A stretch of 64,000 bases of DNA from Bacteroidota bacterium. Its GTDB lineage: Bacteria; Bacteroidota; Bacteroidia; Flavobacteriales; BACL11. Location of the stretch: NCBI GenBank assembly GCA_028408365.1, contig JAOOLD010000007.1:1-64000 (forward strand), read 5' to 3'. Made by a program: the position numbers and the translations under genes. Of this stretch, positions 1 through 8,661 are shown piece by piece (within the stretch, counting starts at the first letter, position 1; each line of letters starts with the position of its first letter). The notes beneath the pieces were generated by a model, which did not search any database, was not told the origin of the DNA, and saw only the letters and a list, made by a program, of their open reading frames with translations.

Positions 1-6
1 AAAAAC

Positions 7-14
7 TAAATTTG
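7..14 (+). promoter_or_regulatory. Bacteroidota-type -7 promoter element for the DUF4019-like gene
   Basis: TAAATTTG is a perfect match to the Bacteroidota -7 consensus TAnnTTTG. It lies 34 bases upstream of the ATG at 49. The -33 element would fall outside the window, so it cannot be checked. Confidence 0.5.
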
Positions 15-48
15 CTAGAACAAAAAATTCAAAAAAAACTACATTTTT

Positions 49-495
49 ATGAGAAACCAACTAAAAAAAATACTTGTATCGATAATTATTTTATTCTTAT
101 ATAATAACTGTTTTGGACAAAAGTACACTGACAAGTATATAAAAGATGCTACTATCATTGCAAATAAATGGTTGAATGATATGGATAATTTTAGATTTGA
201 TTTAACATACTCAATGATGGACAATGAAGTAAAAGAAATCTATGATTCTTTAGCTTGGCAAGGATATTTTAACGATTTAGTTAAAGAGTTTGGTAAAAAA
301 GAGCAGAACAGAAAAATATTATCCAGTGAGTTTCTCAGCAGCGTTGAGGGAGTAGGTGATGGTTTTTTTGTTGAAATAAAATATGAAGCATTTTTTGAAA
401 AAACTAGAAACTTTGAGGAAACTATATTGTTAAAGCAAAATGATCAAAGTAAGTGGAAGGTTATTGGCTATCAACCTCTGTGGGACAGCATGTAA
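49..495 (+). CDS. Secreted DUF4019-like protein
   Basis: This is a 148-residue protein with an N-terminal signal peptide ending near residue 23 (NNCFG, then Q). The rest has the layout I associate with DUF4019: an early KWL-x-x-MD segment, a central W, and a C-terminal strand pattern ending in WKVIGYQPLWD. The role of the family is unknown; it is probably periplasmic. It faces the large T9SS gene convergently and its stop is directly adjacent to that gene's stop at 496. A TAAATTTG promoter element lies just upstream. The family assignment is from pattern memory only. Confidence 0.6.
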   Translation: MRNQLKKILVSIIILFLYNNCFGQKYTDKYIKDATIIANKWLNDMDNFRFDLTYSMMDNEVKEIYDSLAWQGYFNDLVKEFGKKEQNRKILSSEFLSSVEGVGDGFFVEIKYEAFFEKTRNFEETILLKQNDQSKWKVIGYQPLWDSM

Positions 496-3400
496 TTATC
501 TTATAAGATTAATTGTTCCAACAACTTTTTTACTATCAGCAATTCCATAAGCTTTGTAAATTATTTCATAAGCATAAATACCTGACTGAGCTTTTTTTCC
601 GTTTTTAGTATTACCATCCCACTCTCCCATCATGTAATAGGAATCAGTGAAGTTTTGACTAAAACATGAATTGTATGATGAACTTATTAATTCAATCTTG
701 TTAGATTTGAAAATTTCCTCACTACCCCATCTAGAAAATATTTTAATTGAGAAGTTTTCAAAACCACCAACGCCTATTACAGAAAAGTTATCATTACATA
801 AATCATTGTTTGGGGTAAAGCTTTTTGGTATATGAATTTTATTTTCAGGTATTACACATACCTGAGTGCTTGAAGAATCAATACAACCACCTTCATTTAT
901 TAAAATCAATTTAACATTAAATAGCCCAGTGTCCGAAAAGGTATGGAACGGATTTATTCCAAAAACATAGTTGTCAAAATAGCCATCGTCATAGTCCCAA
1001 TAGCTCTGATTTGAAATCTCAGATTCATTAACAACACTATTGTCAATAAATTGAAACTCTGAGGATAAAATTGATTGACATTGGTTAACATTGGCAAAGA
1101 AAGATGCATTTATCCTTGAATATCCGGGAATCTCAATTAGCTCTGAACTTGAGCAATTAGATAGAATATCTATTACTTCTAAAGTATAGTCACTTCCAAC
1201 TAAATCAGAAACACTATCAAGCTGAGATGGAATAGAATTATTCCATTTAAATTCATAATTACCTGTTGATATCATATTAGCCTTTATATAACCAATTTCT
1301 CCATAACATTTGATTTGAGATGTTTTGTAAGTAAAATCTATACTAGGATGTACAAAAACATAGAAAGATGCTGTAACATCTTCTGAGCAGCCATCAGAAA
1401 GCGTTAAATTATAAGTTGTTGAGCTAGCAGGTGAAATAAAATGTTCAAAACTGTTACTTAATCCATTATCCCAACTAAAAATATAATTTCCATTACCACC
1501 AACTGCATTTGAAGAAATTCTTACTTCTTCACCAATACAAATTGTATCCTTTGACTGACTAATACTAACATCAAGTTTTGGTCCTACTAGAATAACAGTA
1601 TCAACTGAGACAAGGCAATTTCCTGATCCATATTCATATCTTATCTGATGATAGCCTTCTCCTGCTAGAAACGGATTAAAATAATTAGCAACTATCCCGT
1701 TACCAATTAAAATACCACCTGATGGAGATACATTCACTAAAATATTAGAATCAACATTGCAATAAAACCCTTCAATTCCTGTAATTGCTAAGTTTGGAGA
1801 ATTATAAATCTGAATATTAAAAGTATCAATACATGAAGATGGACTTTGATAAAAAATTTGATAAGTACCAACTGACAATGAACTTGGTGAAAAAAGACCA
1901 GTATTAGAATTAATTATTCCTGGTCCTCCCCATGTTCCACCAGATGCAGTTGAATTTAATAAAATGTCATTTGATTGCTTACAAAAAATTGAATCCAAAA
2001 GTTCTGAAGATTGAATGATATTTACTAAAAAGCTGTCTTGACAACTGTTTAGCTCATAAATTAAATAGTGTGAGCCCAGTCCAGCTATGTTGGGATCAAA
2101 GTAATAATTATTATTAATTTGAATGATTCCCGAACCTGACCAAGAACCTCCAGCATAACTTACGGGTACATTATTTAGGTTTTGTATTCCTTCATTTTGA
2201 CAAATATCATAATTACCTATCAATATTTCAGTATTGATTACATTAATATTGATGGTATCTTGACATCCGTTAACTTCATATAAAACATTTGTTGGTCCTA
2301 AAGCTAAAGCTGGATCAAAAGTACCATTAGTTTGGTTAGTGATATAATTTCCAGACCATATTCCTCCTGAGGGTGTCCCACTAAGGTTGAAAGGATTTTG
2401 TAGTGGACATGCGCTAGTATCATTGCCAGCATCTACCTCTTTTATTATAATATTTAATAAATCATCGCATCCTTGAATTGAATACTGTAGATTATTAATT
2501 ATTTCATTTGAATAATCTGAAAGGAAAAAACCATCGATGGTGACTGGACCTGAGAGAATACTAACTTGATCAATAGCAACATCACTTTGCCATCCAGGAC
2601 CTATGGAACCATCTCCTGTAATTACTCTAAACCTTATTAAAAGCTCTGATGAATTAAAATTTGATAAATCTAAATAAACCTCGTTCCACTGATTTCCTAA
2701 ATCACCATCAACACTGTAAAAGTCTAATATCCATGAAACGCCATTATCATTAGATAAGTCAATTGAAAAGCGTCCTTGACCAGCTCCATATTTATGTAAA
2801 TAAAAGCTAAGAATTGGATTGTTGTATTGTGAAAGATTTAGACATGGACTTATAATACTTGCTGTTTTACTTGGATGGTTATTATTTGAGGCTTCTGTAT
2901 ACAAATATTGAATACCTTCAAAAGCAATGCTAGGCCCAGTATTAACAGAGGGTGTTGAGTTGTAATTAAAAGACCAATCAAAATCATTATTTGGATCATG
3001 TGCCCAATTATTTAAACCGAATTCAAAATTTTGTACATAGGGAAAATCAGAAATTGAATTAATACATGTACTACTTAAAAACGGATTCTGTGGCAATGTT
3101 GTCCATGAACCGCCTGATGGGTTAAAGCTGATAGGGTATATTCCTGAGTTCTGACATAAAGTATCATCAGCTTGAACAGACAAACTTGAAACAGTCACAT
3201 CTATTGTATCTGAACAACCGTTTGGTAGACTATAAATAGCATTTATTGTCGCCGGGACCCCTCCTACATCAATATTACCATTTGGCTGTATACATGAACA
3301 GCCAGACCATGTTCCACCAGCCGTAATATTGATAGTATTTAAATCGAAAGTTGGTGCATTAACACATGCGGAAATATCTAAACCAGCATTAATTTCTAAT

Positions 3401-4572
3401 ACATTTACCGTAGTAAAATCTGAACATCCAGAAAACTCATAATTAACATCATATGATCCAGATGGCAAGCCATCTGCAGAAAAAACTCCACTAGATGATA
3501 TGATTCCGATTCCACTCCAAATCCCACCAATTGGGCTTGCACTCAAGTTAATTGGTAAACCAGTTTGACAAATATCAATATTTGATTGAGCAATCGGTGG
3601 AGTGTTAACAACAATTGTAATTGAATCAATAATTTGTGATGCTGGACCATTATCATTTACAGTCAAGAAATAGGTGGTTGTAGAGTTAGGACAAACATTA
3701 ATAACACTGCTACTACTTGTAGAATTTGTCCAACTATATTGATAGCTAGTCGAATCTCCTCCACTAACATTAGAGTAAAGATTAACACATTCTCCTAAAC
3801 AAATTGTATCATCATCGCTTGAGAGCGTCAGTTCAAGAGGACAGTCATTAACAAATATTTGATTTGAAGGAATTAAAGACCATGAATCACCGCATTCGTC
3901 AATATATGTCATATGAAATGACAAATCATAAAGTCCACTTTGATTTAGTCCAGGACTTAATGTTAATTCTATCTGATTTGTAGAATCATTTATACAATTT
4001 ATAGCTAATGGTGAAACAGATTGATTTATAGGTCCTTGAAATAAATAATTAGCAATTAAGACAGAATCACAGTGTATTTTTTGATCTAAATTCACAACAA
4101 CTGTATTTAGACTACATGTTGGATTTGGAGCAAATGAAATTTGAGGTGTTGATGGTTGAGTTACCTCAGCTTCCCAGACCAATTCAAATCCTTCAGCAGC
4201 TACATTTAAATCAGAAATAAAAACAATTGTTACACAACCAGTTGAAATTATTTGAGGCGGTATGTTTGTTCCTGAAAACGGGCCAGCAAGAACTGGATAT
4301 GTTGTGTTTGGCCCATCATATATCACAACATAATCATTTGTTGGCTCAGTATTGAAAGATGTGAAATCAATTGTTATTGAAAGCGTATTGCTAGGGCAAA
4401 TTGTAAAGGCATAGTTTTCATTATGGTCATACCATCCAGCATTTAAAGAATTAGCTTCACTGTCTGTTAAAGTGCCGTAGCATTCATAAACAGTTTGGTT
4501 AGACATAGAAAATTGAGCAAATGAATTAAAACTTATAAAACAAAATAAAATAAGTGTTAATAAACGAATCAT
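496..4572 (-). CDS. Large T9SS type B (gliding-motility C-terminal) adhesin-like protein with CUB-like, MAM-like and repeat domains
   Basis: This 1358-residue secreted protein starts with a signal peptide (to about residue 19, SFAQ). A CUB-like domain follows (about 25-135; YVVIYDGPNTTYP). Seven related 80-90 residue units carry the signature GG-x-W-x-G-x-GI-x(n)-G-x-F. A MAM / choice-of-anchor-J-like domain (about 505-680, FGLNNWAHDPNNDFDW) interrupts them. A PKD-like stretch and the type B sorting tail (IPKSFTPNNDLCNDNF to the end) complete it. It should be exported by T9SS and surface-bound or released. It is the last gene of the minus-strand operon starting at 9614, and its ATG overlaps the previous stop by 4 bases. 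Adhesion is an inference from architecture. Confidence 0.85.
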   Translation of the reverse strand: MIRLLTLILFCFISFNSFAQFSMSNQTVYECYGTLTDSEANSLNAGWYDHNENYAFTICPSNTLSITIDFTSFNTEPTNDYVVIYDGPNTTYPVLAGPFSGTNIPPQIISTGCVTIVFISDLNVAAEGFELVWEAEVTQPSTPQISFAPNPTCSLNTVVVNLDQKIHCDSVLIANYLFQGPINQSVSPLAINCINDSTNQIELTLSPGLNQSGLYDLSFHMTYIDECGDSWSLIPSNQIFVNDCPLELTLSSDDDTICLGECVNLYSNVSGGDSTSYQYSWTNSTSSSSVINVCPNSTTTYFLTVNDNGPASQIIDSITIVVNTPPIAQSNIDICQTGLPINLSASPIGGIWSGIGIISSSGVFSADGLPSGSYDVNYEFSGCSDFTTVNVLEINAGLDISACVNAPTFDLNTINITAGGTWSGCSCIQPNGNIDVGGVPATINAIYSLPNGCSDTIDVTVSSLSVQADDTLCQNSGIYPISFNPSGGSWTTLPQNPFLSSTCINSISDFPYVQNFEFGLNNWAHDPNNDFDWSFNYNSTPSVNTGPSIAFEGIQYLYTEASNNNHPSKTASIISPCLNLSQYNNPILSFYLHKYGAGQGRFSIDLSNDNGVSWILDFYSVDGDLGNQWNEVYLDLSNFNSSELLIRFRVITGDGSIGPGWQSDVAIDQVSILSGPVTIDGFFLSDYSNEIINNLQYSIQGCDDLLNIIIKEVDAGNDTSACPLQNPFNLSGTPSGGIWSGNYITNQTNGTFDPALALGPTNVLYEVNGCQDTININVINTEILIGNYDICQNEGIQNLNNVPVSYAGGSWSGSGIIQINNNYYFDPNIAGLGSHYLIYELNSCQDSFLVNIIQSSELLDSIFCKQSNDILLNSTASGGTWGGPGIINSNTGLFSPSSLSVGTYQIFYQSPSSCIDTFNIQIYNSPNLAITGIEGFYCNVDSNILVNVSPSGGILIGNGIVANYFNPFLAGEGYHQIRYEYGSGNCLVSVDTVILVGPKLDVSISQSKDTICIGEEVRISSNAVGGNGNYIFSWDNGLSNSFEHFISPASSTTYNLTLSDGCSEDVTASFYVFVHPSIDFTYKTSQIKCYGEIGYIKANMISTGNYEFKWNNSIPSQLDSVSDLVGSDYTLEVIDILSNCSSSELIEIPGYSRINASFFANVNQCQSILSSEFQFIDNSVVNESEISNQSYWDYDDGYFDNYVFGINPFHTFSDTGLFNVKLILINEGGCIDSSSTQVCVIPENKIHIPKSFTPNNDLCNDNFSVIGVGGFENFSIKIFSRWGSEEIFKSNKIELISSSYNSCFSQNFTDSYYMMGEWDGNTKNGKKAQSGIYAYEIIYKAYGIADSKKVVGTINLIR
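1590..3545 (-). repeat. Protein-level repeats (GG-x-WSG-x-GI units) in the T9SS adhesin-like gene
   Basis: Seven diverged units carry variants of GGIWSGIGI, GGTWSGC, GGSWTTLP, GGIWSGN, GGSWSGSGII, GGTWGGPGII and GGILIGNGIV. Each is followed about 40-50 residues later by a C-x-D-(T/S) strand. The DNA copies have diverged and are not near-identical, so slippage is unlikely. Boundaries are approximate, and a MAM-like domain interrupts the series at roughly 2540-3060. Confidence 0.7.
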
Positions 4573-5000
4573 TTGTTAACAGCTATAGTGCTTGTATTGA
4601 TTAAATTACTCCAAGTTCCGCTTTGATCTTGAATCCTAATTGCATAATTTAAGCTTTCACTATTTCCATTTCCAAAAACAAATGGAGCATCAATTTCAAT
4701 AAAAATCTCTCCGACTATAGAAACACTTTGATTAGGTGGGTTCAAAGGATTAAGATGATAATAGTCTGGATTTTCTAATCTACTATCTTTAATTTCTAGT
4801 GATAAATAATCAGGATCATAGAATCCTAAGAAACCTTCTGGATGTTGGTATGATATTCTAACTTGAATATTTTCTTGAAATTCAGTGATTTCGGTAGGAT
4901 TTGTAGAAATATGAGTAATAAAAAAATCTTCATTATTTTCTTCTTTAGTGCATGATGAAATAAAAATCATAATAAAAAAAATGAAAATTAAATTTCTCAT
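4569..5000 (-). CDS. Small lipoprotein of unknown function
   Basis: This 143-residue lipoprotein has a type II signal peptide (IFISSC at residues 12-17, followed by TKEE). The mature part is predicted to be beta-rich, with motifs such as AIRIQDQSGTWSN near the C-terminus that recall an Ig-like or cadherin-like fold. I do not recognise the family. It sits in the seven-gene operon, overlapping its upstream cytochrome-like neighbour and the downstream T9SS gene by 4 bases each. It therefore probably acts at the outer membrane with the other products of the operon. Confidence 0.7.
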   Translation of the reverse strand: MRNLIFIFFIMIFISSCTKEENNEDFFITHISTNPTEITEFQENIQVRISYQHPEGFLGFYDPDYLSLEIKDSRLENPDYYHLNPLNPPNQSVSIVGEIFIEIDAPFVFGNGNSESLNYAIRIQDQSGTWSNLINTSTIAVNK

Positions 5001-5947
5001 ATTATTGTCAATGTAAAATGTTTTATAATTTGATACTCACTTCCATTTGAAGGGATTTCAATAACACCATTAACATTATCATCTACAAAAATTTTTAAAA
5101 AGACAACGTCTCCAACATCAAATTGGGAGACGTCAAGACTATATTTATGAAAAAACTCATCAGTAGTACTCTGATAAAATCCTGTTTCAACTATGGGATT
5201 TGTTAAAACTTCTAGATCATAGAATGGTTTATTCTCAAAATTTAAAATATTGCCTGAGTACTTTAATTTGTTGAAAGAAAGTTGATTAGAAGCAAGTAAG
5301 TCATCTTCGACACTAAAATAAATATCAACAAAATTTAAATTAGAGGGAACATATATAGTTCCTCTTGGCTGAGATCTAGAAATTGGAGATGTTTGACCAG
5401 GTTCAAATGCAATACAACCTCTCATCTCCGGTACTTTATTTGGTAAAACAGGTAGATTTCCAAACATATCTTCTGCACCTGAATCAATCCAGTTTTTAAT
5501 ATTTTGAATGTGCTCTTCTTTGTCATTGTGCCAATAATGTTCTGGATCATACTCTGCTGACAAAGGCATAACACCAGAATTTCCATCAATATCAATTAAT
5601 AATCTTTTATACATTACAGACATCTCAGAATTACCCGGTAAAACTCTATACTGGTAAGTATTGTTGGGATCATTTTTTATTATTGGTTGATATACTAACG
5701 TATTGTATGAGCTTTCAATGGTTCTGAAATCCGGTTCAAAACTACCGTCATGACATCCGGAATTCGCACAAGTTGGTACAAAAATATTATTGTGCAAGGC
5801 AGAAAAAGATGAAGGATTATTAAAGTAGACTGAATCTTCTGTAATTACTGGAAATAAATCCGGATGATCATATGGATTTATAATCTCATCTTTTTTACAT
5901 GAGATTAGAACAAATAATATCACTAAAATTGATATCCTATTAATCAT
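4997..5947 (-). CDS. Lipoprotein with a planctomycete-type cytochrome c-like CX4CH motif
   Basis: This 316-residue lipoprotein has its lipobox Cys at about residue 17 (LISCKKDE). Its only recognisable domain is an N-terminal cytochrome-like segment with C60-ANSG-C65-H66, a CX4CH haem-attachment variant. An M (GVMPLSAEY) further on could be the distal ligand, and NIKNWIDSGAED closes the fold in the manner of PSD1-type domains. The C-terminal half is beta-rich and unassigned. ATGA-type overlaps connect it to the DUF1501-type gene upstream and the small lipoprotein downstream. Haem attachment at a CX4CH motif is plausible but unproven. Confidence 0.7.
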   Translation of the reverse strand: MINRISILVILFVLISCKKDEIINPYDHPDLFPVITEDSVYFNNPSSFSALHNNIFVPTCANSGCHDGSFEPDFRTIESSYNTLVYQPIIKNDPNNTYQYRVLPGNSEMSVMYKRLLIDIDGNSGVMPLSAEYDPEHYWHNDKEEHIQNIKNWIDSGAEDMFGNLPVLPNKVPEMRGCIAFEPGQTSPISRSQPRGTIYVPSNLNFVDIYFSVEDDLLASNQLSFNKLKYSGNILNFENKPFYDLEVLTNPIVETGFYQSTTDEFFHKYSLDVSQFDVGDVVFLKIFVDDNVNGVIEIPSNGSEYQIIKHFTLTII

Positions 5948-7275
5948 ATTAGATCAAAAAAAGATTGATTACTTGCAAGTAGACCAGTATTTACAATATC
6001 GTTTTTAAATCCTAATATCTCTGCAATAGTTGGAGCAATATTAACAATGTCACCAACTTTATTATTTTCATTTCCAATAAACAAATTTGAGTCAATGCCA
6101 GGACCTACCATCATATTAAATATCCTTTGAGAATTAGAATCTGAGTGATCATAACCATAAAAAGCATTAGCATCTTTAATTCCGTTTGGGTCATCATTTC
6201 TACCATGCTCAGGAGCAACAATCATAGTTGTATTACCTGACATTTCAGGAACTTGATTTTGAATAAAATCCCAGAGATGTCCAACACCATGGTCAGCCCT
6301 ATGTAAACTTCTCAAATAAGAAGAGAAATTCCCATGACATCCATCTACATTAGATAAGTAAATCACTGTTAATGTTGGCTTAAATCTTTTTAGAACCTCA
6401 CATGCATATCCAATTGTCTGTAAATCACCACTATCAGAAATGGGTGGAAATGCTATTGAACCACTATCCTTTTTTTGAAACATATCTCTAACAAACTGTT
6501 TTATTTGTAATTTCTCTTCTTCAGTATTTCCGATATTCGGCAATGCAGAACCTTGTGAATACCAGACATTGTCAAGAAAATATTTCATCTTATACATTGG
6601 ATCCAGCTCTTCCTCAGGATGATATACTTTTGCATTTTTCAAATGCTTATCTCCAGAGTTTCCAAATGTAACAATTGGAGCTAAAAAATTAGCACCATAT
6701 TGAGCTCCATAGTCTGAATGAGTACTGTAATCCAACAATGGGATGGAATTACCAATGCCATTGCCAATAAACCAAGTTTTAGTAGCTTTTTCTCCTGTTA
6801 ATCTTCTTAAATACTCAAATATCGTTGGCGTGAGAGGTTTATTTCTTAATCCTTGTGTAAACATATAATTACCAGTCAAAAGAGTATTTACGCCTGCATA
6901 ATGGCCAACTACTGAAGCATTAACTTCCTTAAAGAATGTTCCTTGTTGTTGAAGTGTTTGAGAAAGCATTTTTGGTATTGGAGTATCTCCGTTTACATAA
7001 TTCGTAGTTCCGTAGACTATTTTATCTGTTGGAGGTGCCCCATCTAAAATATTATACATGATATTTCCGGCGCTAGCATATGCTTGACTATCATCTAAAT
7101 ATCTTTGAAGCACTGATTCTTGCTGTCGCACACCTCCTGCAAAAGCAACAAAAACAACGTGATCAGCCATTCTATTTCCACTTGAAGCAAATAATCTTCC
7201 TGATGGAAGAACAAATGGCATTGTTATGGCAGCTCCACCTAATAACGATTTTTTAATAAATTTTCTTCTTTTCAT
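5944..7275 (-). CDS. DUF1501-type (alkaline phosphatase superfamily-like) Tat-exported protein
   Basis: This 443-residue protein starts with a twin-arginine-type signal (MKRRKFIKKSLLGG, followed by a hydrophobic stretch and a signal cleavage region near FASSG). It has the layout of DUF1501 proteins: an N-terminal strand followed by GG (VFVAFAGGVRQQES), and a C-terminal APEHGRNDDPN about residue 355 followed by YGYDHSDSNSQR and a GPGID segment. The usual first Asp of phosphatase-type active sites is not obvious in the N-terminal strand. In Planctomycetes, DUF1501 genes pair with PSD1/DUF1549/DUF1553 genes. Here it lies between a cytochrome-like lipoprotein and DUF1549-like lipoproteins. The molecular role of the family is unknown. 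Confidence 0.7.
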   Translation of the reverse strand: MKRRKFIKKSLLGGAAITMPFVLPSGRLFASSGNRMADHVVFVAFAGGVRQQESVLQRYLDDSQAYASAGNIMYNILDGAPPTDKIVYGTTNYVNGDTPIPKMLSQTLQQQGTFFKEVNASVVGHYAGVNTLLTGNYMFTQGLRNKPLTPTIFEYLRRLTGEKATKTWFIGNGIGNSIPLLDYSTHSDYGAQYGANFLAPIVTFGNSGDKHLKNAKVYHPEEELDPMYKMKYFLDNVWYSQGSALPNIGNTEEEKLQIKQFVRDMFQKKDSGSIAFPPISDSGDLQTIGYACEVLKRFKPTLTVIYLSNVDGCHGNFSSYLRSLHRADHGVGHLWDFIQNQVPEMSGNTTMIVAPEHGRNDDPNGIKDANAFYGYDHSDSNSQRIFNMMVGPGIDSNLFIGNENNKVGDIVNIAPTIAEILGFKNDIVNTGLLASNQSFFDLI

Positions 7276-7286
7276 AATAAAATATT

Positions 7287-7778
7287 TTAGTAAAACTGAT
7301 ATTCGTTTGAGAGTGCAAATGCCATATAAACCATCTCTGATGAAACGCTTGGATTTGATTCAAAAAAGTCAATAAAAAACTTTCTCTCCGCCTCAGTAAT
7401 ATCTCTAACATAAAAACGTTTATAGGTTTCTTCAACAAAATGATTCAAATCGCTTCTCATTAGTGAGTCAGATGGAATTAGCACTTGCTGACTGTTCATA
7501 AAATTACTCAACACTATTTCATGAGCAACTTCTTTATCCCCAATTGATTCAATACAATTAGTAATTTCTACTAGCTCATTTGAAGATAATGCTGTTTGAA
7601 ATAAGTTTGCATACAAAATTGATATGTACTGCATTGTTGATTTCAATTTATTCTTGTTAGCATTATATGAAGAGGAATTTATTTGATTTAATTCATAGAT
7701 TGGCTCTTGTTTATTACATGCAAAAAGTAACAAAAATGATATTAAAAAAATAAACTTTCTAAAAATGAGCATATTCAT
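7287..7778 (-). CDS. Lipoprotein with a short DUF1549/DUF1800-like terminal segment
   Basis: This 163-residue lipoprotein has its lipobox Cys at residue 21 (LLLFACNKQE). The C-terminal third (ETYKRFYVRDITEAERKFF ... ALSNEYQFY) follows the same pattern as the next gene's end: an aromatic residue, R-x-x-T-x-x-E, then a helix and a final S/TNEY. This recalls the repeated Y-x(n)-R-x-PT-x-x-E helices of DUF1549/DUF1800-type proteins. It overlaps the 300-residue lipoprotein gene by 20 bases and precedes the DUF1501-type gene by 11 bases. The two may be paralogous modules. The function is unknown. Confidence 0.6.
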   Translation of the reverse strand: MNMLIFRKFIFLISFLLLFACNKQEPIYELNQINSSSYNANKNKLKSTMQYISILYANLFQTALSSNELVEITNCIESIGDKEVAHEIVLSNFMNSQQVLIPSDSLMRSDLNHFVEETYKRFYVRDITEAERKFFIDFFESNPSVSSEMVYMAFALSNEYQFY

Positions 7779-8661
7779 TAGTTTTCATAATCTCTCTTTG
7801 AACATATTGCAAATCATAATCAAAATAAAATGATTGCATTAAAAAATCAGTCTCCTGAGTACTTGGATTTCGTGCCAATAAAGTTAAATAAGACCATAGA
7901 ATAACACCTTCATAAAACTCACTAGTGTTAGAAATAATATGTGTGAATCCTTCTTTATCATTAGCTGATTGACCAAAAACAATTTGAGCAGTGTTATCTT
8001 CAATCATCTTATAAACTTCATCAAACTCATATTGAGTAGGATATCTATATAGTAAGTTGTCAAAAGAGGCATTAACAAAATTAAAAGTATTCATATTGAT
8101 TTGGTCATAGATTGGATTGTAAATCATTCTCCTATGAACCTCATTAATATTTATGTCACCTTGCATGTATTCATGTTCTGAACTAATGATCATTGAAAGC
8201 ATATTAAATTGTAAAAGATTTTTATTTGCTTCCAACAAATTTCCTAATAGAGAATCATTAAGATATCTTTGGTATGCATTACCCATTGCTTCTTGAATAA
8301 CTCCATTTGAAACACCTTCAAGCAATCTAATTTTTAACATTTCATAGGTTCTATGAAAGTATGCTTTCTTGTATGAAGAATCTCCTTCAATAAAAAGGGT
8401 GTCAGATTGCAGTTTAAGAATTAAAGTGTCTCTAGAACCAAAGCTGACATCATTATCTCTTAAATAAAGTACATCTCGTTCCATTTCATCGTCAAGTGGC
8501 TCCCTACCAATCAGGTCAATGTATAATCTATTTAGATAGTTCTCTAGCAAAATTGTAGGAACCTCATCATAGTATGGAGCATAATTATTTCCAATTAATT
8601 CCTTTTCTTTTTCACAAGAAAAAAAACAAAGAATTATTAAGAAATATTTCAAATATTTCAT
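7759..8661 (-). CDS. DUF1549-like lipoprotein
   Basis: This 300-residue lipoprotein has its lipobox Cys at residue 16 (CFFSCEKEKE). Residues 45-59 (RLYIDLIGREPLDDE) match the opening pattern of DUF1549 as I know it (RLYLDLTGLPPTPEE). Two later segments repeat the theme: DNLLYRYPTQYEFDEVY and LLARNPSTQETDFLMQ. The protein ends with TNEYAHF, as its downstream neighbour does with SNEYQFY. It overlaps the upstream Kazal/T9SS gene by 4 bases. It lacks the adjoining DUF1553 and cytochrome domains that are fused in planctomycete relatives; those functions may be split among the neighbours. Confidence 0.6.
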   Translation of the reverse strand: MKYLKYFLIILCFFSCEKEKELIGNNYAPYYDEVPTILLENYLNRLYIDLIGREPLDDEMERDVLYLRDNDVSFGSRDTLILKLQSDTLFIEGDSSYKKAYFHRTYEMLKIRLLEGVSNGVIQEAMGNAYQRYLNDSLLGNLLEANKNLLQFNMLSMIISSEHEYMQGDININEVHRRMIYNPIYDQINMNTFNFVNASFDNLLYRYPTQYEFDEVYKMIEDNTAQIVFGQSANDKEGFTHIISNTSEFYEGVILWSYLTLLARNPSTQETDFLMQSFYFDYDLQYVQREIMKTNEYAHF

